The translations under genes and the position numbers were made by a program. A DNA stretch of 64,000 nt from Saltatorellus ferox (GTDB taxonomy: Bacteria; Planctomycetota; UBA1135; GCA-002686595): NCBI GenBank assembly GCA_007751475.1, contig CP036434.1:1674001-1738000 (forward strand), read 5' to 3'. Below, piece after piece: positions 52,598-62,110 of the stretch (within the stretch, counting starts at the first letter, position 1; each line of letters begins with the position of its first letter). The notes beneath the pieces were generated by a model. That model saw only the letters and a list, made by a program, of their open reading frames with translations, ran no database searches and was not told where the DNA came from.

Positions 52598-55500
52598 CTA
52601 CGCGCCCTGCGCGATCTCGTGCGAGGCTGCGCCCAGTCCGTCGCCGCGGGCTTTCTTGCCACGCGCCACCCTGGCGATGTCGATCACATCTTCTCGGATC
52701 AGATACAGGCACGGAACCAAGAGAAGGATCACCAGCGTCGAGAACAGGACGCCGAAGCCCAGCGAGATCGCCATGGGAACGAGGAACCGCGCCTGGGCGG
52801 ACGACTCCAGCATCATGGGCAACAGACCCAGCGACGTGGTGAGCGACGTCAGCATGATCGGGCGCAAGCGCCGCACAGAGGCCTGGTGCATCGCTTCGAA
52901 GGCCGTCATCCCGCGATCGCGGTACAGGTTGGCCGTGACCACGAGCACGAGGCTGTCGTTCACGACCACGCCTGTGAGCGCGATGATGCCGAACATCGAC
53001 ATCAGCGACAGCCCGTAGCCGAGCACGAAGTGTCCCATCAACGCGCCGATGATTCCGAACGGTGCGCCCGAAAGGACGATCAGCGGCAGGGAGTAGCTCT
53101 TCAAGGGGATCGCCAGCATGGCGAAGATCGAGAAGAGCGCGAAGCCCATGCCGAGGGCCAGCGCGGAGAGCGACTCTCGCCGGCTCTCCTGCTCACCCTC
53201 GAACGAGTAGCCGAGGCCCGGATAGCGCTCGGCGAGTTCGGCAAGATCCTTCTCGCGCACGCTGTCCAGGATCACGTTCGCGTCTCCGACCGTCGGGTCC
53301 ACGTCGCCCGTCACCGCGATGATGCGCTGGCTGTCGCGCCTGTCGATGGACGTGTAGGAGCGTCCCTCGTCGGTCTTCGTCGCGACGCTGAGCGGAATCT
53401 CGCCTCCGCTCGGCGTGCGCAGCATCAGGTCCTCGACCGTGCTGAGTCGTTCGCGCTCCTCGCGGGGCAAGCGCACGAGGACCTTGACCTCGTTGCGCCC
53501 GCGCTGCTGGCGCAGCGCCTCCGCGCCGAAGAACGAGGCGCGGACCTGGGCGGCCACGTCCTGGGCCGTCAGTCCGAGGCTCAGGGCCTCGGGCGTGAGG
53601 CTGAAGCTCAGCTGCCGCTTGCCGGAAGCCGTTCCATCGTCGAGGTCGCTCACGCCCTCGTATCGGCCGAGCGTCTCCGTGAGATCACGCGCCGCTTGCT
53701 CCAGCTGCTTCTGCTCGGGCCCGGTCAGCTGAATGTCGATGGCCTTGCCACCCGGCCCCATGCTCGTCGCGCTGAAGGTGAGGGACTCCACGCCCGGCAC
53801 CTCGCCCGTCGCCTGGCGCCATACGCGGCTGAACTCGATGCCGCCCGTCTTTCGCTCGGACGGTGGCAGGAGTTCGACTCGCAGGGAGAGCTCGTTCGCC
53901 GAGCCGCTCGTGCCGCCGATCTGGGTGTAGATCCCGCCGACCGGGTCCTCGTTCAGGTCCTCGATGGCCCCCGCGATGCTCGCCTGGACAGCGGCTCGCA
54001 CGCGCCGTGCTTCGGAGATCGGTACTCCGACGGGCAGCCGCGCCGTGGCCGTCACCACGTCGGAATCGATGCGGGGCAGGAAGCTCGATCGGATCAAGCC
54101 GCCGCCGACGATGCCGATGCTGATGATGAGTAGCGCGACTCCGAGAGCGGGAATGAGGTAGCGGTTCCGCAGGCTCATGTCCACCAGCGGGGCGAACCAG
54201 CGCTCGCTCAGTCGATCGAAGACGCGCGTCACGAACAGGCTGGGCGCCGAGAGCGCCCGCATGATCTTGCCAGGCTTCGAGTCGTGGCTGAGGTGCGCCG
54301 GCAGGATGAACAGCGACTCGATCAGCGAGATCGCGAACACCGAGACCACCACGGCCGGGATCTGACGGAAGATCTTTCCGATGGAGCCCGGTACGAAGAA
54401 CAGCGGCATGAACGCGATGATGTTCGTGAGCACGGCGAAGACCACGGGGCCCGCGATCTCGCGCGTGCCCTCGATGGCAGCCTGTAGCGCAGGAACCCCG
54501 TTCTGTCGCTTCTCGAAGATGTTCTCGCCTACGATGATCGCGTCGTCGACGATGATTCCGAGCGTCACGATGAAGGCGAAGAGCGAGACCATGTTGATGG
54601 TCGCGCCGGTCGTCGGGAAGACGACGAAGGATCCGAGGACCGAGATCACGATGCCCATCGTCACCCAGAACGCGACGCGCGGCTCCAGGAACAGACCGAG
54701 CAGCAGGAGCACGAGGCCGAGACCCATGATCGCGTTGCGGCCGAGCAGGTCGAGTCGCTCCTCGTAGCGCTTCGACTGATCGTCCCAGACCGTCACGCCC
54801 ACGCCTTCCGGCAGATCGATACGAAGGTCCGCCAGCACGTCGCGCACCGCCTGGGCGACGGCGAGCGGCGTCTCCTTGCCCACGCGGTTGACCGTGATCT
54901 CCATCGCGGGTTGGCCGTTGTAGGTGGCCTCGATGTCGTCCTCGGCGAAGGCGTCCACGACCTGGCCGATGTCGCGCGCTCGCACGACGCTTCCGGCGTC
55001 GGTGGTGACCAGCGGCAGGTCGGCGAACTCGGCGCCGAGGTCGCGCCGTTCCTGGGTGCGCAGGAGGATCTCGCCCGACTGGGTGCGCACCTCACCGGCG
55101 GGTAGCTCGAGCGCCGCCCGCTGGATCGTGCTCGCCACCGAGGGCAGCGTCAGTCCATAGGAGCGCAGGTTCGCCGACGGAATCTCCACGGCGATCTCGT
55201 AGCCTTTCGCCGCGCCGAGTTCGGCGACGGTGATGTCCTCGTGGGCGATGAGGAGGTCACGCACGCGCTCGGTGAGCGTCCGTAGCGAGGCCTCTGGCAT
55301 CGGCCCGTGCACGAGGACGCTCATCACCTTGCGCGGACGCTCGGCGAGACTGACCACAGGCTCCTCGGCTTCCAGCGGGAACGTGGTGATCCGATCGATC
55401 TCGTTCTTGACGTCCTGGAGCGCCTTGCTCGTGTCGCCACCGAGGACGAGTTCGATGGTCACGGTGCCGACGCCTTCGAGCGCCTGGCTCGTGACCTTCT

Positions 55501-55792
55501 TCACGTCGTCGACGCCGCTGACCTGGTCCTCGATGGCGAGCAGGATGCCCTGCTCGACCTCGGCCGGACTCGCTCCGGGGTAGGGGACGCGGACGACGAC
55601 CTGATCGAGGTCGAACTCGGGGAACACCTCCTGCGTGACCTGGGTCGCGAAGATGAGTCCGCCGACCATCAGCACGATCATGACGAGGTTGGCGGCGATG
55701 CTGTTCGTCGCCATCCAGGCGATCGGGCCGCCAGGGCTCTTGTAGGGCTCGGTCGCCGGGCCTTCGTCCGCGGGTGCGTGATCGGCGCTCAT
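52598..55792 (-). CDS. RND-family efflux permease (HAE1/AcrB-like)
   Basis: A protein of 1064 residues, the typical length. Twelve membrane helices are implied, with two large periplasmic loops. Signature stretches include VRVPYPGASPAEVEQGIL near the N-terminus, IVTLGIIVDDAIIVGEN in the fourth helix region (the Asp pair is the proton relay) and FGIIALTGVVVNDSLVLV in the second half. It exports drugs or other hydrophobic compounds using the proton gradient. The start codon overlaps the adaptor stop by 4 bases (ATGA) and is preceded by a good Shine-Dalgarno (GGAGGTG, about 7 bases before ATG). It is the last gene of the operon marR-OMF-MFP-RND. Confidence 0.93.
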   Translation of the reverse strand: MSADHAPADEGPATEPYKSPGGPIAWMATNSIAANLVMIVLMVGGLIFATQVTQEVFPEFDLDQVVVRVPYPGASPAEVEQGILLAIEDQVSGVDDVKKVTSQALEGVGTVTIELVLGGDTSKALQDVKNEIDRITTFPLEAEEPVVSLAERPRKVMSVLVHGPMPEASLRTLTERVRDLLIAHEDITVAELGAAKGYEIAVEIPSANLRSYGLTLPSVASTIQRAALELPAGEVRTQSGEILLRTQERRDLGAEFADLPLVTTDAGSVVRARDIGQVVDAFAEDDIEATYNGQPAMEITVNRVGKETPLAVAQAVRDVLADLRIDLPEGVGVTVWDDQSKRYEERLDLLGRNAIMGLGLVLLLLGLFLEPRVAFWVTMGIVISVLGSFVVFPTTGATINMVSLFAFIVTLGIIVDDAIIVGENIFEKRQNGVPALQAAIEGTREIAGPVVFAVLTNIIAFMPLFFVPGSIGKIFRQIPAVVVSVFAISLIESLFILPAHLSHDSKPGKIMRALSAPSLFVTRVFDRLSERWFAPLVDMSLRNRYLIPALGVALLIISIGIVGGGLIRSSFLPRIDSDVVTATARLPVGVPISEARRVRAAVQASIAGAIEDLNEDPVGGIYTQIGGTSGSANELSLRVELLPPSERKTGGIEFSRVWRQATGEVPGVESLTFSATSMGPGGKAIDIQLTGPEQKQLEQAARDLTETLGRYEGVSDLDDGTASGKRQLSFSLTPEALSLGLTAQDVAAQVRASFFGAEALRQQRGRNEVKVLVRLPREERERLSTVEDLMLRTPSGGEIPLSVATKTDEGRSYTSIDRRDSQRIIAVTGDVDPTVGDANVILDSVREKDLAELAERYPGLGYSFEGEQESRRESLSALALGMGFALFSIFAMLAIPLKSYSLPLIVLSGAPFGIIGALMGHFVLGYGLSLMSMFGIIALTGVVVNDSLVLVVTANLYRDRGMTAFEAMHQASVRRLRPIMLTSLTTSLGLLPMMLESSAQARFLVPMAISLGFGVLFSTLVILLLVPCLYLIREDVIDIARVARGKKARGDGLGAASHEIAQGA

Positions 55793-56994
55793 TGATCGGC
55801 ACCTCCGGCCATTTCACCGCCAGCCGAGGGGGTCGAGCTGGCGGTGCCGTCCAGGACGCGCAGCGCCGTTCCGGGGACCGGCACCGCGATCGGGCTCGTG
55901 ATGACCTCCTGGCCAGGCTTCAGTCCGCTGGAGATGAGCACGTCCTCGTTCCGCCGGTGCGTGACGGTGACGGGCTGGAACGCGAGCTCTTTCCCGTCCC
56001 TCGCCAACCAGACGACGTCGCCTTCGCGCAGCGCCGACCGCGGGATGGAGAGCGCATCGGGCGTCCCCTGCAGCGGAACGTCCACTCGGACGTAGGAGCC
56101 GAGGAGCATCGGGTCGGATCCACTCAAGGGATCGATCAGCGCGATCTGCGCCCGCGCCATCCGCCCGGCCGTGTCGACCTCGCCCGCGAGGCGCAGGAGT
56201 TCGCCCTCGCGGGGCTGACTACCGTCGGCATCCGAAAGCCGGATGGTCGCGGGCGTTCCGCTGAAGTCCAGCGCACCCGTACGCTCGGCCGGAATGTTGA
56301 CCTCGACGAGGAACGAACCGGTGGCGACGATCCGCGCGACTTCGGTGCCCGGGCTCACCTGGCTGCCGACCTCGAGGCTTTCCGTCAGGATCACGGCGTC
56401 GAAGGGAGCACGCACGCTCGTGCGCTCCAGGTTGAGCTCCGCCATGCCGACGTTGGCGCGCGCGGACTCCACCTCGGCACGCTGCCGCTTCAGGTAGGGC
56501 TCGCGGAGCGCGAGGCTCTTGCCCGCGTCCGTCGTTTCGATTGCATCTTCCAGCAGCTCCCACTCCGACTTCGCGACGGCGGCGGAGCCCTCTTCGATCG
56601 CGAGATTCGCCTCGGAACCCAGGAGGGCCGCGCGCGCCGTGGCGAGGCTCAGCTCGTAGTCCCGCGGATCGACGCGGAAGAGCAGCTCGCCCGCCTTGAC
56701 GCGACCGCCTGCGATCATGTTCGGGTGGACCTCGACGACGGGGCCGCCGACCACTGGACGAACCGACAGCTCGTTCAACGGCCTGACGACGCCGTAGGCC
56801 TCGTAGGTCGGTGCTGCGGTGATCGGCTGCGCCCGGGCGACCTCCACGGGCAGCACGCGAGGGGCGCGCTCCACCTTGGGCGGGGCCTTCTTGGCGGCGA
56901 TGATCGCGCGGGCCGCGACGACGGCGACCGCGATGACGAGGACCGGAGCGACGTAGCGCAGGATTCTGCCTGCGGTCTGGATGGGAGACGCCAT
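55789..56994 (-). CDS. RND periplasmic adaptor (MFP/HlyD-type)
   Basis: A protein of 401 residues. The N-terminal helix (VAPVLVIAVAVVAARAII) anchors it in the inner membrane. The lipoyl-like halves are at VYGVVRPLNELSVRPVV-type sequence and RAPFDAVILTESLEVGSQV, with a helical hairpin between (ALLGSEANLAIEEGSAAVA, ESARANVGMAELNLERT). The beta-barrel and membrane-proximal segments follow (VEVNIPAERTGALDFSG, SIPRSALREGDVVWLA). It bridges the RND pump and the outer-membrane factor. Its stop overlaps the RND start, and the gene is 4 bp downstream of the outer-membrane factor gene. Confidence 0.9.
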   Translation of the reverse strand: MASPIQTAGRILRYVAPVLVIAVAVVAARAIIAAKKAPPKVERAPRVLPVEVARAQPITAAPTYEAYGVVRPLNELSVRPVVGGPVVEVHPNMIAGGRVKAGELLFRVDPRDYELSLATARAALLGSEANLAIEEGSAAVAKSEWELLEDAIETTDAGKSLALREPYLKRQRAEVESARANVGMAELNLERTSVRAPFDAVILTESLEVGSQVSPGTEVARIVATGSFLVEVNIPAERTGALDFSGTPATIRLSDADGSQPREGELLRLAGEVDTAGRMARAQIALIDPLSGSDPMLLGSYVRVDVPLQGTPDALSIPRSALREGDVVWLARDGKELAFQPVTVTHRRNEDVLISSGLKPGQEVITSPIAVPVPGTALRVLDGTASSTPSAGGEMAGGADQ

Positions 56995-56998
56995 GGGA

Positions 56999-58462
56999 TC
57001 AGGGATTCGGTTGGAGGTCGTCGAGCCAGGCGCCGCCGAGTGCGCGCAGGAGGGCGGCGCGGGCCTGGAGAACGGCCGCGCGATCGTTCAGGAGCTGGCG
57101 CTCCAGGGTCTGGAGGTTCTGGACGGCGGAGAGGACCTGGAGGTAGGTGTCCACCCCGCCCACGTAGCGTCGCCTCGCCTGGGCGAGTTCGTCGCTGGCG
57201 ATGGTGTACTGCTCTTCGAGCGCGTGGAGCCGCTGGACGCCGCGCTGTTCGCGGGAGAGAGCGTCCTCGACTTCCTGGAGCGCCGTGAGGATCGTGCGCT
57301 GGAGCGTCGCGATGGCGCCTTCGAGGATCGCTCGCTGGCGCGCGACCTCGGCGCGGCGCGTGCCGCCGTCGAGGAGGGGCAGCGCGAGGTTCGCCACGAT
57401 GTTGTTGAACGTTCGATCGAAGAGCGCGCTGAGTTCGCTGCCGTCGAAGCGGTAGCTGGCCGTCAGCGAGAGACGGGGATACCGAGCGGCGATGGCGGAG
57501 GCCACGTTGCGGTCCGAGCGCTCGACGCGGCGCAGCGCGGCAACGACGTCCGGGCGGAGCGTGAGCAGGGCGGTCGGCACGTCGAGCTCAGGGAGCGGAG
57601 GGAGCCCGGGGAGGGTCGAAGGCAGGTCCTGGCCTGACAGCTCCGGATCCCTGGGCGCTCGCCCGCTCAGGGTGTTGAGCGTGTGGACGGCGCGCTCGGC
57701 GGCGCCCTCGAAGTTCGGGAGTTCCGCGCGCGTCGACTGGAGCTGGCGCTTCTGCTGGAGGACGTCGAGCACCGAGCCCGAGCCGGTGCCGAAGCGGTTC
57801 TCGGTGACCTTCAGCAGCTGCTCGCCAACGCCGATCTGGTCGCGCACGAGCCGCGACAACGCGCGGTTTTGCACCGCGAGGATCCACGCGTCGGTCGCGC
57901 GTCCCGTGAGGGCCAGCGCGGTCGCCTGGACGTCGGCGGCGGTGGCCGCTTCCTCCAGGCGCGCGGCTTTGAGCGCGCTATCGATGCGGCCGAAGAGGTC
58001 GACCTCGTAGCTCAGCGACGGACCCAGGTTGTAGACGTAGCCGGTACGGACCGGAAGGGCCGCGGTGCCTCCGCCGCTCTGTCGGATCTCCTGGCGCTGC
58101 ACGCTGGCGGCCAGGTCCAGCGTCGGGATCCGCGGGGCGCCAGCGGCCCACGAACTCGCGCTCGCCTGGGCCAGCCGAGACCAGGCTTCAGAGAGCTCCA
58201 GGTTGCTCCCCAGGACGTCGTTCACGGCGGCGTCCAGCGTCGGGCTCTCGAAGGTCGTCCACCAGCGAGTGCCGCTCTCGGCGAGGCCCACGGCGGCTGC
58301 CTCGGGATCCGTATCGGAATCCACGGCGCCGTCGCGCCACGCCTCGGGGAGGTCGACCGAGATGGAATCGACGCCGGGTTCAGGTGAGGTCCAGCAGCCC
58401 GTCGCGCTGCCCATGAGCAGCAGCGCACCGCACGCGCGGATCGAGTGAATTCGGTCAATCAT
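56999..58462 (-). CDS. Outer-membrane factor lipoprotein (OprM/NodT-type)
   Basis: A protein of 487 residues. The signal peptide ends in a lipobox (LLMGSATGC), so it is lipidated like OprM. The TolC-type repeat is clear: two long helical sets with ALALTGRATDAWILAVQ in the first half and DGGTRRAEVARQRAILEGAI in the second, separated by beta segments. It forms the outer-membrane exit duct for the RND pump encoded downstream. Its start overlaps the marR stop by 8 bases. Confidence 0.9.
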   Translation of the reverse strand: MIDRIHSIRACGALLLMGSATGCWTSPEPGVDSISVDLPEAWRDGAVDSDTDPEAAAVGLAESGTRWWTTFESPTLDAAVNDVLGSNLELSEAWSRLAQASASSWAAGAPRIPTLDLAASVQRQEIRQSGGGTAALPVRTGYVYNLGPSLSYEVDLFGRIDSALKAARLEEAATAADVQATALALTGRATDAWILAVQNRALSRLVRDQIGVGEQLLKVTENRFGTGSGSVLDVLQQKRQLQSTRAELPNFEGAAERAVHTLNTLSGRAPRDPELSGQDLPSTLPGLPPLPELDVPTALLTLRPDVVAALRRVERSDRNVASAIAARYPRLSLTASYRFDGSELSALFDRTFNNIVANLALPLLDGGTRRAEVARQRAILEGAIATLQRTILTALQEVEDALSREQRGVQRLHALEEQYTIASDELAQARRRYVGGVDTYLQVLSAVQNLQTLERQLLNDRAAVLQARAALLRALGGAWLDDLQPNP

Positions 58463-59009
58463 GGTGGGGGATCGTCGCGTCCAGCGACTCGCCAGCGTTC
58501 TCCAGCATCTGCATCATCACGCGCTGGAACGTGCGAAGGTCTTCCACGGGGATGCCCGCCTCGAAGCAGGCTTCGACCTTGCGGGCGGTTTTCTTCAGCT
58601 TCGGAAGGAGCGTTCGGGCTTCGGAGGTGAGGCCGATCAGGTGCCTGCGCCCGTCGCTCGGGTCGGGTGAACGGGCGAGCAGGCCCTTCTCTTCGAGCCG
58701 GTCGAGCATGCGCGTGACCGCCGTGCTGTCGACACCGAGCGAGCGAGTGAGGTGTGAGGCCGTGGGGGAATCGCCCCGCTGGCTCTCCGCGCGCTCGACG
58801 TGGATCATCATCGCCACCTGGCGACGGGTGAGATCGAAGTCCTTGACCTCGCGATCGACGACCGTTCGGAAGGCGGCGCCCAGGCGGTTGACCCAGTAAC
58901 CCGTGACGTGGGGGAACGGCAGCACGCCGTTCGGGTCCCCGAGGCCACTGGCGCTCTTGCGCGCCCCTTGCTGGTTGATCTCGGTCATGACTGATAATCT
59001 ATCGGTCAT
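58455..59009 (-). CDS. MarR-family transcriptional regulator
   Basis: A protein of 184 residues from the ATG at 59009; a second ATG at 58988 is also possible and would leave the promoter repeats upstream. The winged-helix core has LTRRQVAMMIHVERAE, PTASHLTRSLGVDSTAVTRM, the LDRLEEKGLLARSPDPSDGR recognition and wing region and LIGLTSEARTLLPKL. It heads the efflux operon, overlapping the outer-membrane factor gene by 8 bases. It most likely represses the pump and releases DNA when it binds a phenolic or drug-like ligand, as MarR relatives do. Confidence 0.92.
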   Translation of the reverse strand: MTDRLSVMTEINQQGARKSASGLGDPNGVLPFPHVTGYWVNRLGAAFRTVVDREVKDFDLTRRQVAMMIHVERAESQRGDSPTASHLTRSLGVDSTAVTRMLDRLEEKGLLARSPDPSDGRRHLIGLTSEARTLLPKLKKTARKVEACFEAGIPVEDLRTFQRVMMQMLENAGESLDATIPHHD

Positions 59010-59014
59010 GACTG
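58981..59014. promoter_or_regulatory. Probable MarR operator at the start of the efflux operon
   Basis: A 13-bp direct repeat TCGGTCATGACTG occurs at 58981-58993 and 59002-59014. Between them lies the imperfect dyad ACTGAT-N5-ATCGGT (58990-59006), a spacing typical of MarR sites. It overlaps both candidate start codons, so the regulator probably controls its own operon from here. Confidence 0.5.
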
Positions 59015-59116
59015 GAAAGTGCCCCGAGAGACTTCCGGGAATTCGTGAACGGTAGGGATGGTGGTGGGATCGGTACGGGGGCGGGGGGCCCGCTGCGGTG
59101 CCCTGACTCAGTACGA

Positions 59117-59158
59117 AACGAGGCGCCCCGCCGGAGTGATCCAGCGGGGCGCCTCGTT
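59117..59158 (-). terminator. 15-bp perfect hairpin terminator
   Basis: Bases 59117-59131 pair perfectly with 59144-59158 around a 12-base loop, 43 bases after the stop of the DUF2959-like gene (59202). On the minus strand the stem ends in TTT. Confidence 0.7.
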
Positions 59159-59201
59159 CCGGGCTGGGCCTCTTTGGCCTGCCGGGGTCGCGATCGAAGG
59201 G

Positions 59202-59909
59202 CTACTTGGCCTTCTTGGACACCGAAACCTCGACGTCCTCCTGGGCCTGGCCGCGCAGCGCGGACTTCTCCACGTACTCGGCGGCAGCATCCATGCAATC
59301 GTCGAAGATCTTGCCGAGCTGTCGGGCGCGATCACGGATCGCGTAGGCGTCCTCCTCGATCTCCAGGACCGAGGTCGAGTTGAAGTCATGCCCGAGGAAA
59401 AGGACCGTATCGCGGAGCTGGCCGTTCAGCTCGTCGAAGTGGGTCTGGGCCAGCACGGCGGCTTCCTGGACCTCGGCGAACCGCTCGCGCGTCGCTTCGA
59501 GGCGATCTTCGCTGCGCTGCTTCATGTTCGGGCTGCTGAAATCGCCGAGGCTCTTGTTCCAGCGCTCGAAGACGGCCGCGGCCGAGTTGCGCATGGGCGA
59601 AACGTGGGCGCGGAGCTCGTTGGCTTGTTTTTCGGAGGCTTCGACGGCTTCGGCGAACGCCTCGAACGACGCGGTTGCGTCGCCATCGAAGTCCTTCGCG
59701 AAGAGCGGCCCGAGCGAGATGATCGCTGCGTAGACCGCCTGCTTGGAGAGCTCCGTCTCCAGGTGAACTTGTTCCACGCGGGATACGAGGCTGTCCACGT
59801 TCTCGAGGCCGACGCTCTGCTTCGTCGACGCGCAGCTCGGGAAAACGGTGGAGGCGCCGAAGAGAACGGCGAGAGCAGCGAACGAACGCAGGTTGGAATC
59901 TAGCGGCAT
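59202..59909 (-). CDS. DUF2959-like coiled-coil lipoprotein
   Basis: A protein of 235 residues from the ATG at 59909. The signal peptide (SFAALAVLFGASTVFPSC) ends in a Cys that is a likely lipidation site. The mature part is helical and coiled-coil-rich and follows the DUF2959 pattern: DSLVSRVEQVHLETELSKQA, AAAVFERWNKSLGDFSSPN, EDRLEATRERFAEVQEAAV and LRDTVLFLGHDFNSTSVLEI near the end. The function of this family is unknown; it is usually periplasmic. The gene stands alone between the marR operon and the 60235-60450 repeat element. Confidence 0.8.
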   Translation of the reverse strand: MPLDSNLRSFAALAVLFGASTVFPSCASTKQSVGLENVDSLVSRVEQVHLETELSKQAVYAAIISLGPLFAKDFDGDATASFEAFAEAVEASEKQANELRAHVSPMRNSAAAVFERWNKSLGDFSSPNMKQRSEDRLEATRERFAEVQEAAVLAQTHFDELNGQLRDTVLFLGHDFNSTSVLEIEEDAYAIRDRARQLGKIFDDCMDAAAEYVEKSALRGQAQEDVEVSVSKKAK

Positions 59910-60586
59910 GTCTTGGTGGGGGGTCCCCTCTGTTAGGCTTCGTCGGCCGCGCGGCCGGTCATCGATAGCTGGGGGACTCGTCGACCGCACGGCGCGGGCC
60001 GCTTGAACCTGACCGATACAGACTCGCGCGCGGATCAGATCGGAACGGGTCGAGCCGAGAGAGCGTCGAGCGCGCCGTCTGGCAGAACGGGCGGAGGCCA
60101 CGGGCGATGCGGTCCGAAATGCTCCAGGGTGAGCCATCCGCGTCTCGGCTTCGGGCACTCGACCGCCGCGATCCCGGTCCGGGTCCGGCGCACGGCAGGG
60201 TTGCGCCGGTCATGAGGTTCCCGAGCGCAGACTCCTAGCCTGCATTATTCACGAGTTTGCACCACCAGCACGCCCAAACCACGCCGTGGCGGCGTCAGAC
60301 GGCAGCCTTTGGCTGCCGCCCGCTTCGCGGGCTCCCTCACAGAATGCTCGACGGGCCTACGGGCCCGCCTCCGCTTCGTTCGGTCGTCTTCCTTGCCACG
60401 CCGCGGTTTGAACGCACTGGTGGAGCAAACTCGTGAATAATGCAGGCTAGCAGTCTCAGTTCCGTTCTCGGTTCGGCGAGGGTGTGGGGCTCGTCGCTGC
60501 TTTCCGAGGAGAAGAAAGCGCCGCGTTAATCCCGGCGTCATCCGGAAGAGATCCCGCCTTCACGGGTCGGTCTCAATCTCCGCGCC
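59910..60586. other. Intergenic region with a third inverted-repeat element
   Basis: About 680 bases between divergent genes. Short open frames here are not convincing. The main structure is the CTAG-bounded element at 60235-60450. Confidence 0.6.
60235..60450. mobile_element. MITE-like element C with 34-bp terminal inverted repeats bounded by CTAG
   Basis: Bases 60235-60268 match the reverse complement of 60417-60450 at 33 of 34 positions (CTAGCCTGCATTATTCACGA at the tip). The ends differ from elements A and B, but both again begin with CTAG. The interior holds several short hairpins (GGCAGCCTTTGGCTGCC, CCGCTTCGCGG, GGGCCTACGGGCCC) and no gene. It looks like a non-autonomous element of a different family using the same kind of target. 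Confidence 0.7.
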
Positions 60587-62110
60587 ATGACCATCACGAC
60601 GTTCGCGGTTTTCGCCGCCCTCGCCGCCAGCCAGCCTGCCTCGGTCCCCCAGGACGCCGACGTCGTCGACGCGGAAGCGCTGATGCACCGGCGCGCCCAG
60701 GAACTCAGCACGCAGCCCGCTCGCAAGCTCGCCATCGATCTCCCGGATCCCTACCAGTCCCTCGACTACGACGCCTACCGCTCCATCCGTCCCGACACCG
60801 GCCGCCGGCTCTGGGGGGCGGAGGATTCGTTCTTCTCCGCCGAGCCGCTCCACCTGGGCGGCCAGTATCGCGTCCCTGTCCGGCTCGACATCTGGATGGA
60901 GGAGCCCGTTGAACCAAGGCTGAGGCCCATCGCCTACGAGCCAGGCCTCTTTCTCTTTCCCGACGGGCTTCAGCCCCTCGAGAGCGGCTCCGGCTTTGCG
61001 GGCTGGCGACTTCTCTCGCGCGATCCGATCGTGGATGAACCGGCGGAGTTCCTCGTCTTCCACGGCGCGAGCTACTTCCGCGCCGTGGGCCGAGACCATG
61101 GCTTCGGCACGTCGGCGCGCGCGGTGGCGCTCCGGACCGCGGATCCTTCCGGAGAGGAATTCCCGTCCATCACACGACTGAGCCTCGAGGAGCCCGGGAG
61201 CGACGATCGCTCGCTCACCATCCACGCGCTCCTCGAGTCGGAATCGTTCGCGGGCGTGATGTCCATGGTCGCGACCCCCGGGGAAGAGACGGTGATGGAC
61301 GTGGTGGTCACCCTCTATCCACGGAGGGAGCTGAAGCTGGCCGGCATCGCTCCGCTCACGTCGATGTTCCTCTTCGACAAGGGCTTCGACGCGCGCCGTT
61401 TCGATGACTTTCGCGCCGCCGTACACGATGCTGACGGTCTGCAGATGATCACGGGCACGGGCGAACGGCTCTGGCGCCCGCTGACCAATCCTTCGAAGCT
61501 CCAGGTCTCGGCGTTTGCGGACTCGAACCCGCGCGCTTTCGGGCTGATGCAGCGCAATCGGAAGTTCGAGGACTTCGGCGACACCGAGGCGCGCTACGAG
61601 CGCCGTCCGTCCGTCTGGATCGAGCCGTCGTCCGAGGGCGGCGGCTGGGGCAAGGGCGCCGTCACGCTCGTCGAGATCCCGTCGAAGACCGAGTTCAACG
61701 ACAACGTGGTCGCGTTCTGGAGGCCCGAGACGCCGCTGGCGCCCGACCAGCCGCATCGATTCGCCTACCGCGTGCGGTGGAGCGATGACGCGCCCGATGG
61801 GGCGAAGCTGATGCGCGTGGTGGAGACGGCCACGGGGCTCGCGCCGAATACGGGCAAGAGGCTCTTCGTGATCGACTTCGAGGGGACCGGCGACGAGCCC
61901 CTCGACGTGAGCGGGCTCGAGGTCGAAACCGTGGCGTCCACGGGCGGCGTGCGGCAAGCGCGCGTCGAAGCGCTTCCAGGCGGCCGTGCCTGTCGTGCGA
62001 CGCTGGAGTTCGAGCCGGGGGACGGTGCGGATGTCTCCGAGCTCTCCCTGCGTCTGACGCGCGAAGGTAAGGCTGCCAGCGAGCGCTGGATGCACAGGTG
62101 GACGCGATGA
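60587..62110 (+). CDS. opgG: Periplasmic glucan biosynthesis protein OpgG/MdoG
   Basis: A protein of 507 residues. The N-terminus is a weak signal peptide (TITTFAVFAALAASQPASV). The body matches OpgG/MdoG: LDYDAYRSIRPDTGRRLW, GASYFRAVGRDHGFGTSARA, LTSMFLFDKG, FEDFGDTEARYERRPSVWIE and FAYRVRWSDDAP are family stretches in order. It acts in the periplasm on osmoregulated glucan backbones made by OpgH. Its stop codon overlaps the opgH start (ATGA), so the two are translationally coupled, as in E. coli. Confidence 0.92.
   Translation: MTITTFAVFAALAASQPASVPQDADVVDAEALMHRRAQELSTQPARKLAIDLPDPYQSLDYDAYRSIRPDTGRRLWGAEDSFFSAEPLHLGGQYRVPVRLDIWMEEPVEPRLRPIAYEPGLFLFPDGLQPLESGSGFAGWRLLSRDPIVDEPAEFLVFHGASYFRAVGRDHGFGTSARAVALRTADPSGEEFPSITRLSLEEPGSDDRSLTIHALLESESFAGVMSMVATPGEETVMDVVVTLYPRRELKLAGIAPLTSMFLFDKGFDARRFDDFRAAVHDADGLQMITGTGERLWRPLTNPSKLQVSAFADSNPRAFGLMQRNRKFEDFGDTEARYERRPSVWIEPSSEGGGWGKGAVTLVEIPSKTEFNDNVVAFWRPETPLAPDQPHRFAYRVRWSDDAPDGAKLMRVVETATGLAPNTGKRLFVIDFEGTGDEPLDVSGLEVETVASTGGVRQARVEALPGGRACRATLEFEPGDGADVSELSLRLTREGKAASERWMHRWTR

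Noticed and set aside
60236..60451. A Rho-independent terminator or ncRNA for the 60.2-60.4 kb repeat.
   Set aside because: The long terminal repeats with CTAG on both sides fit a mobile element better.
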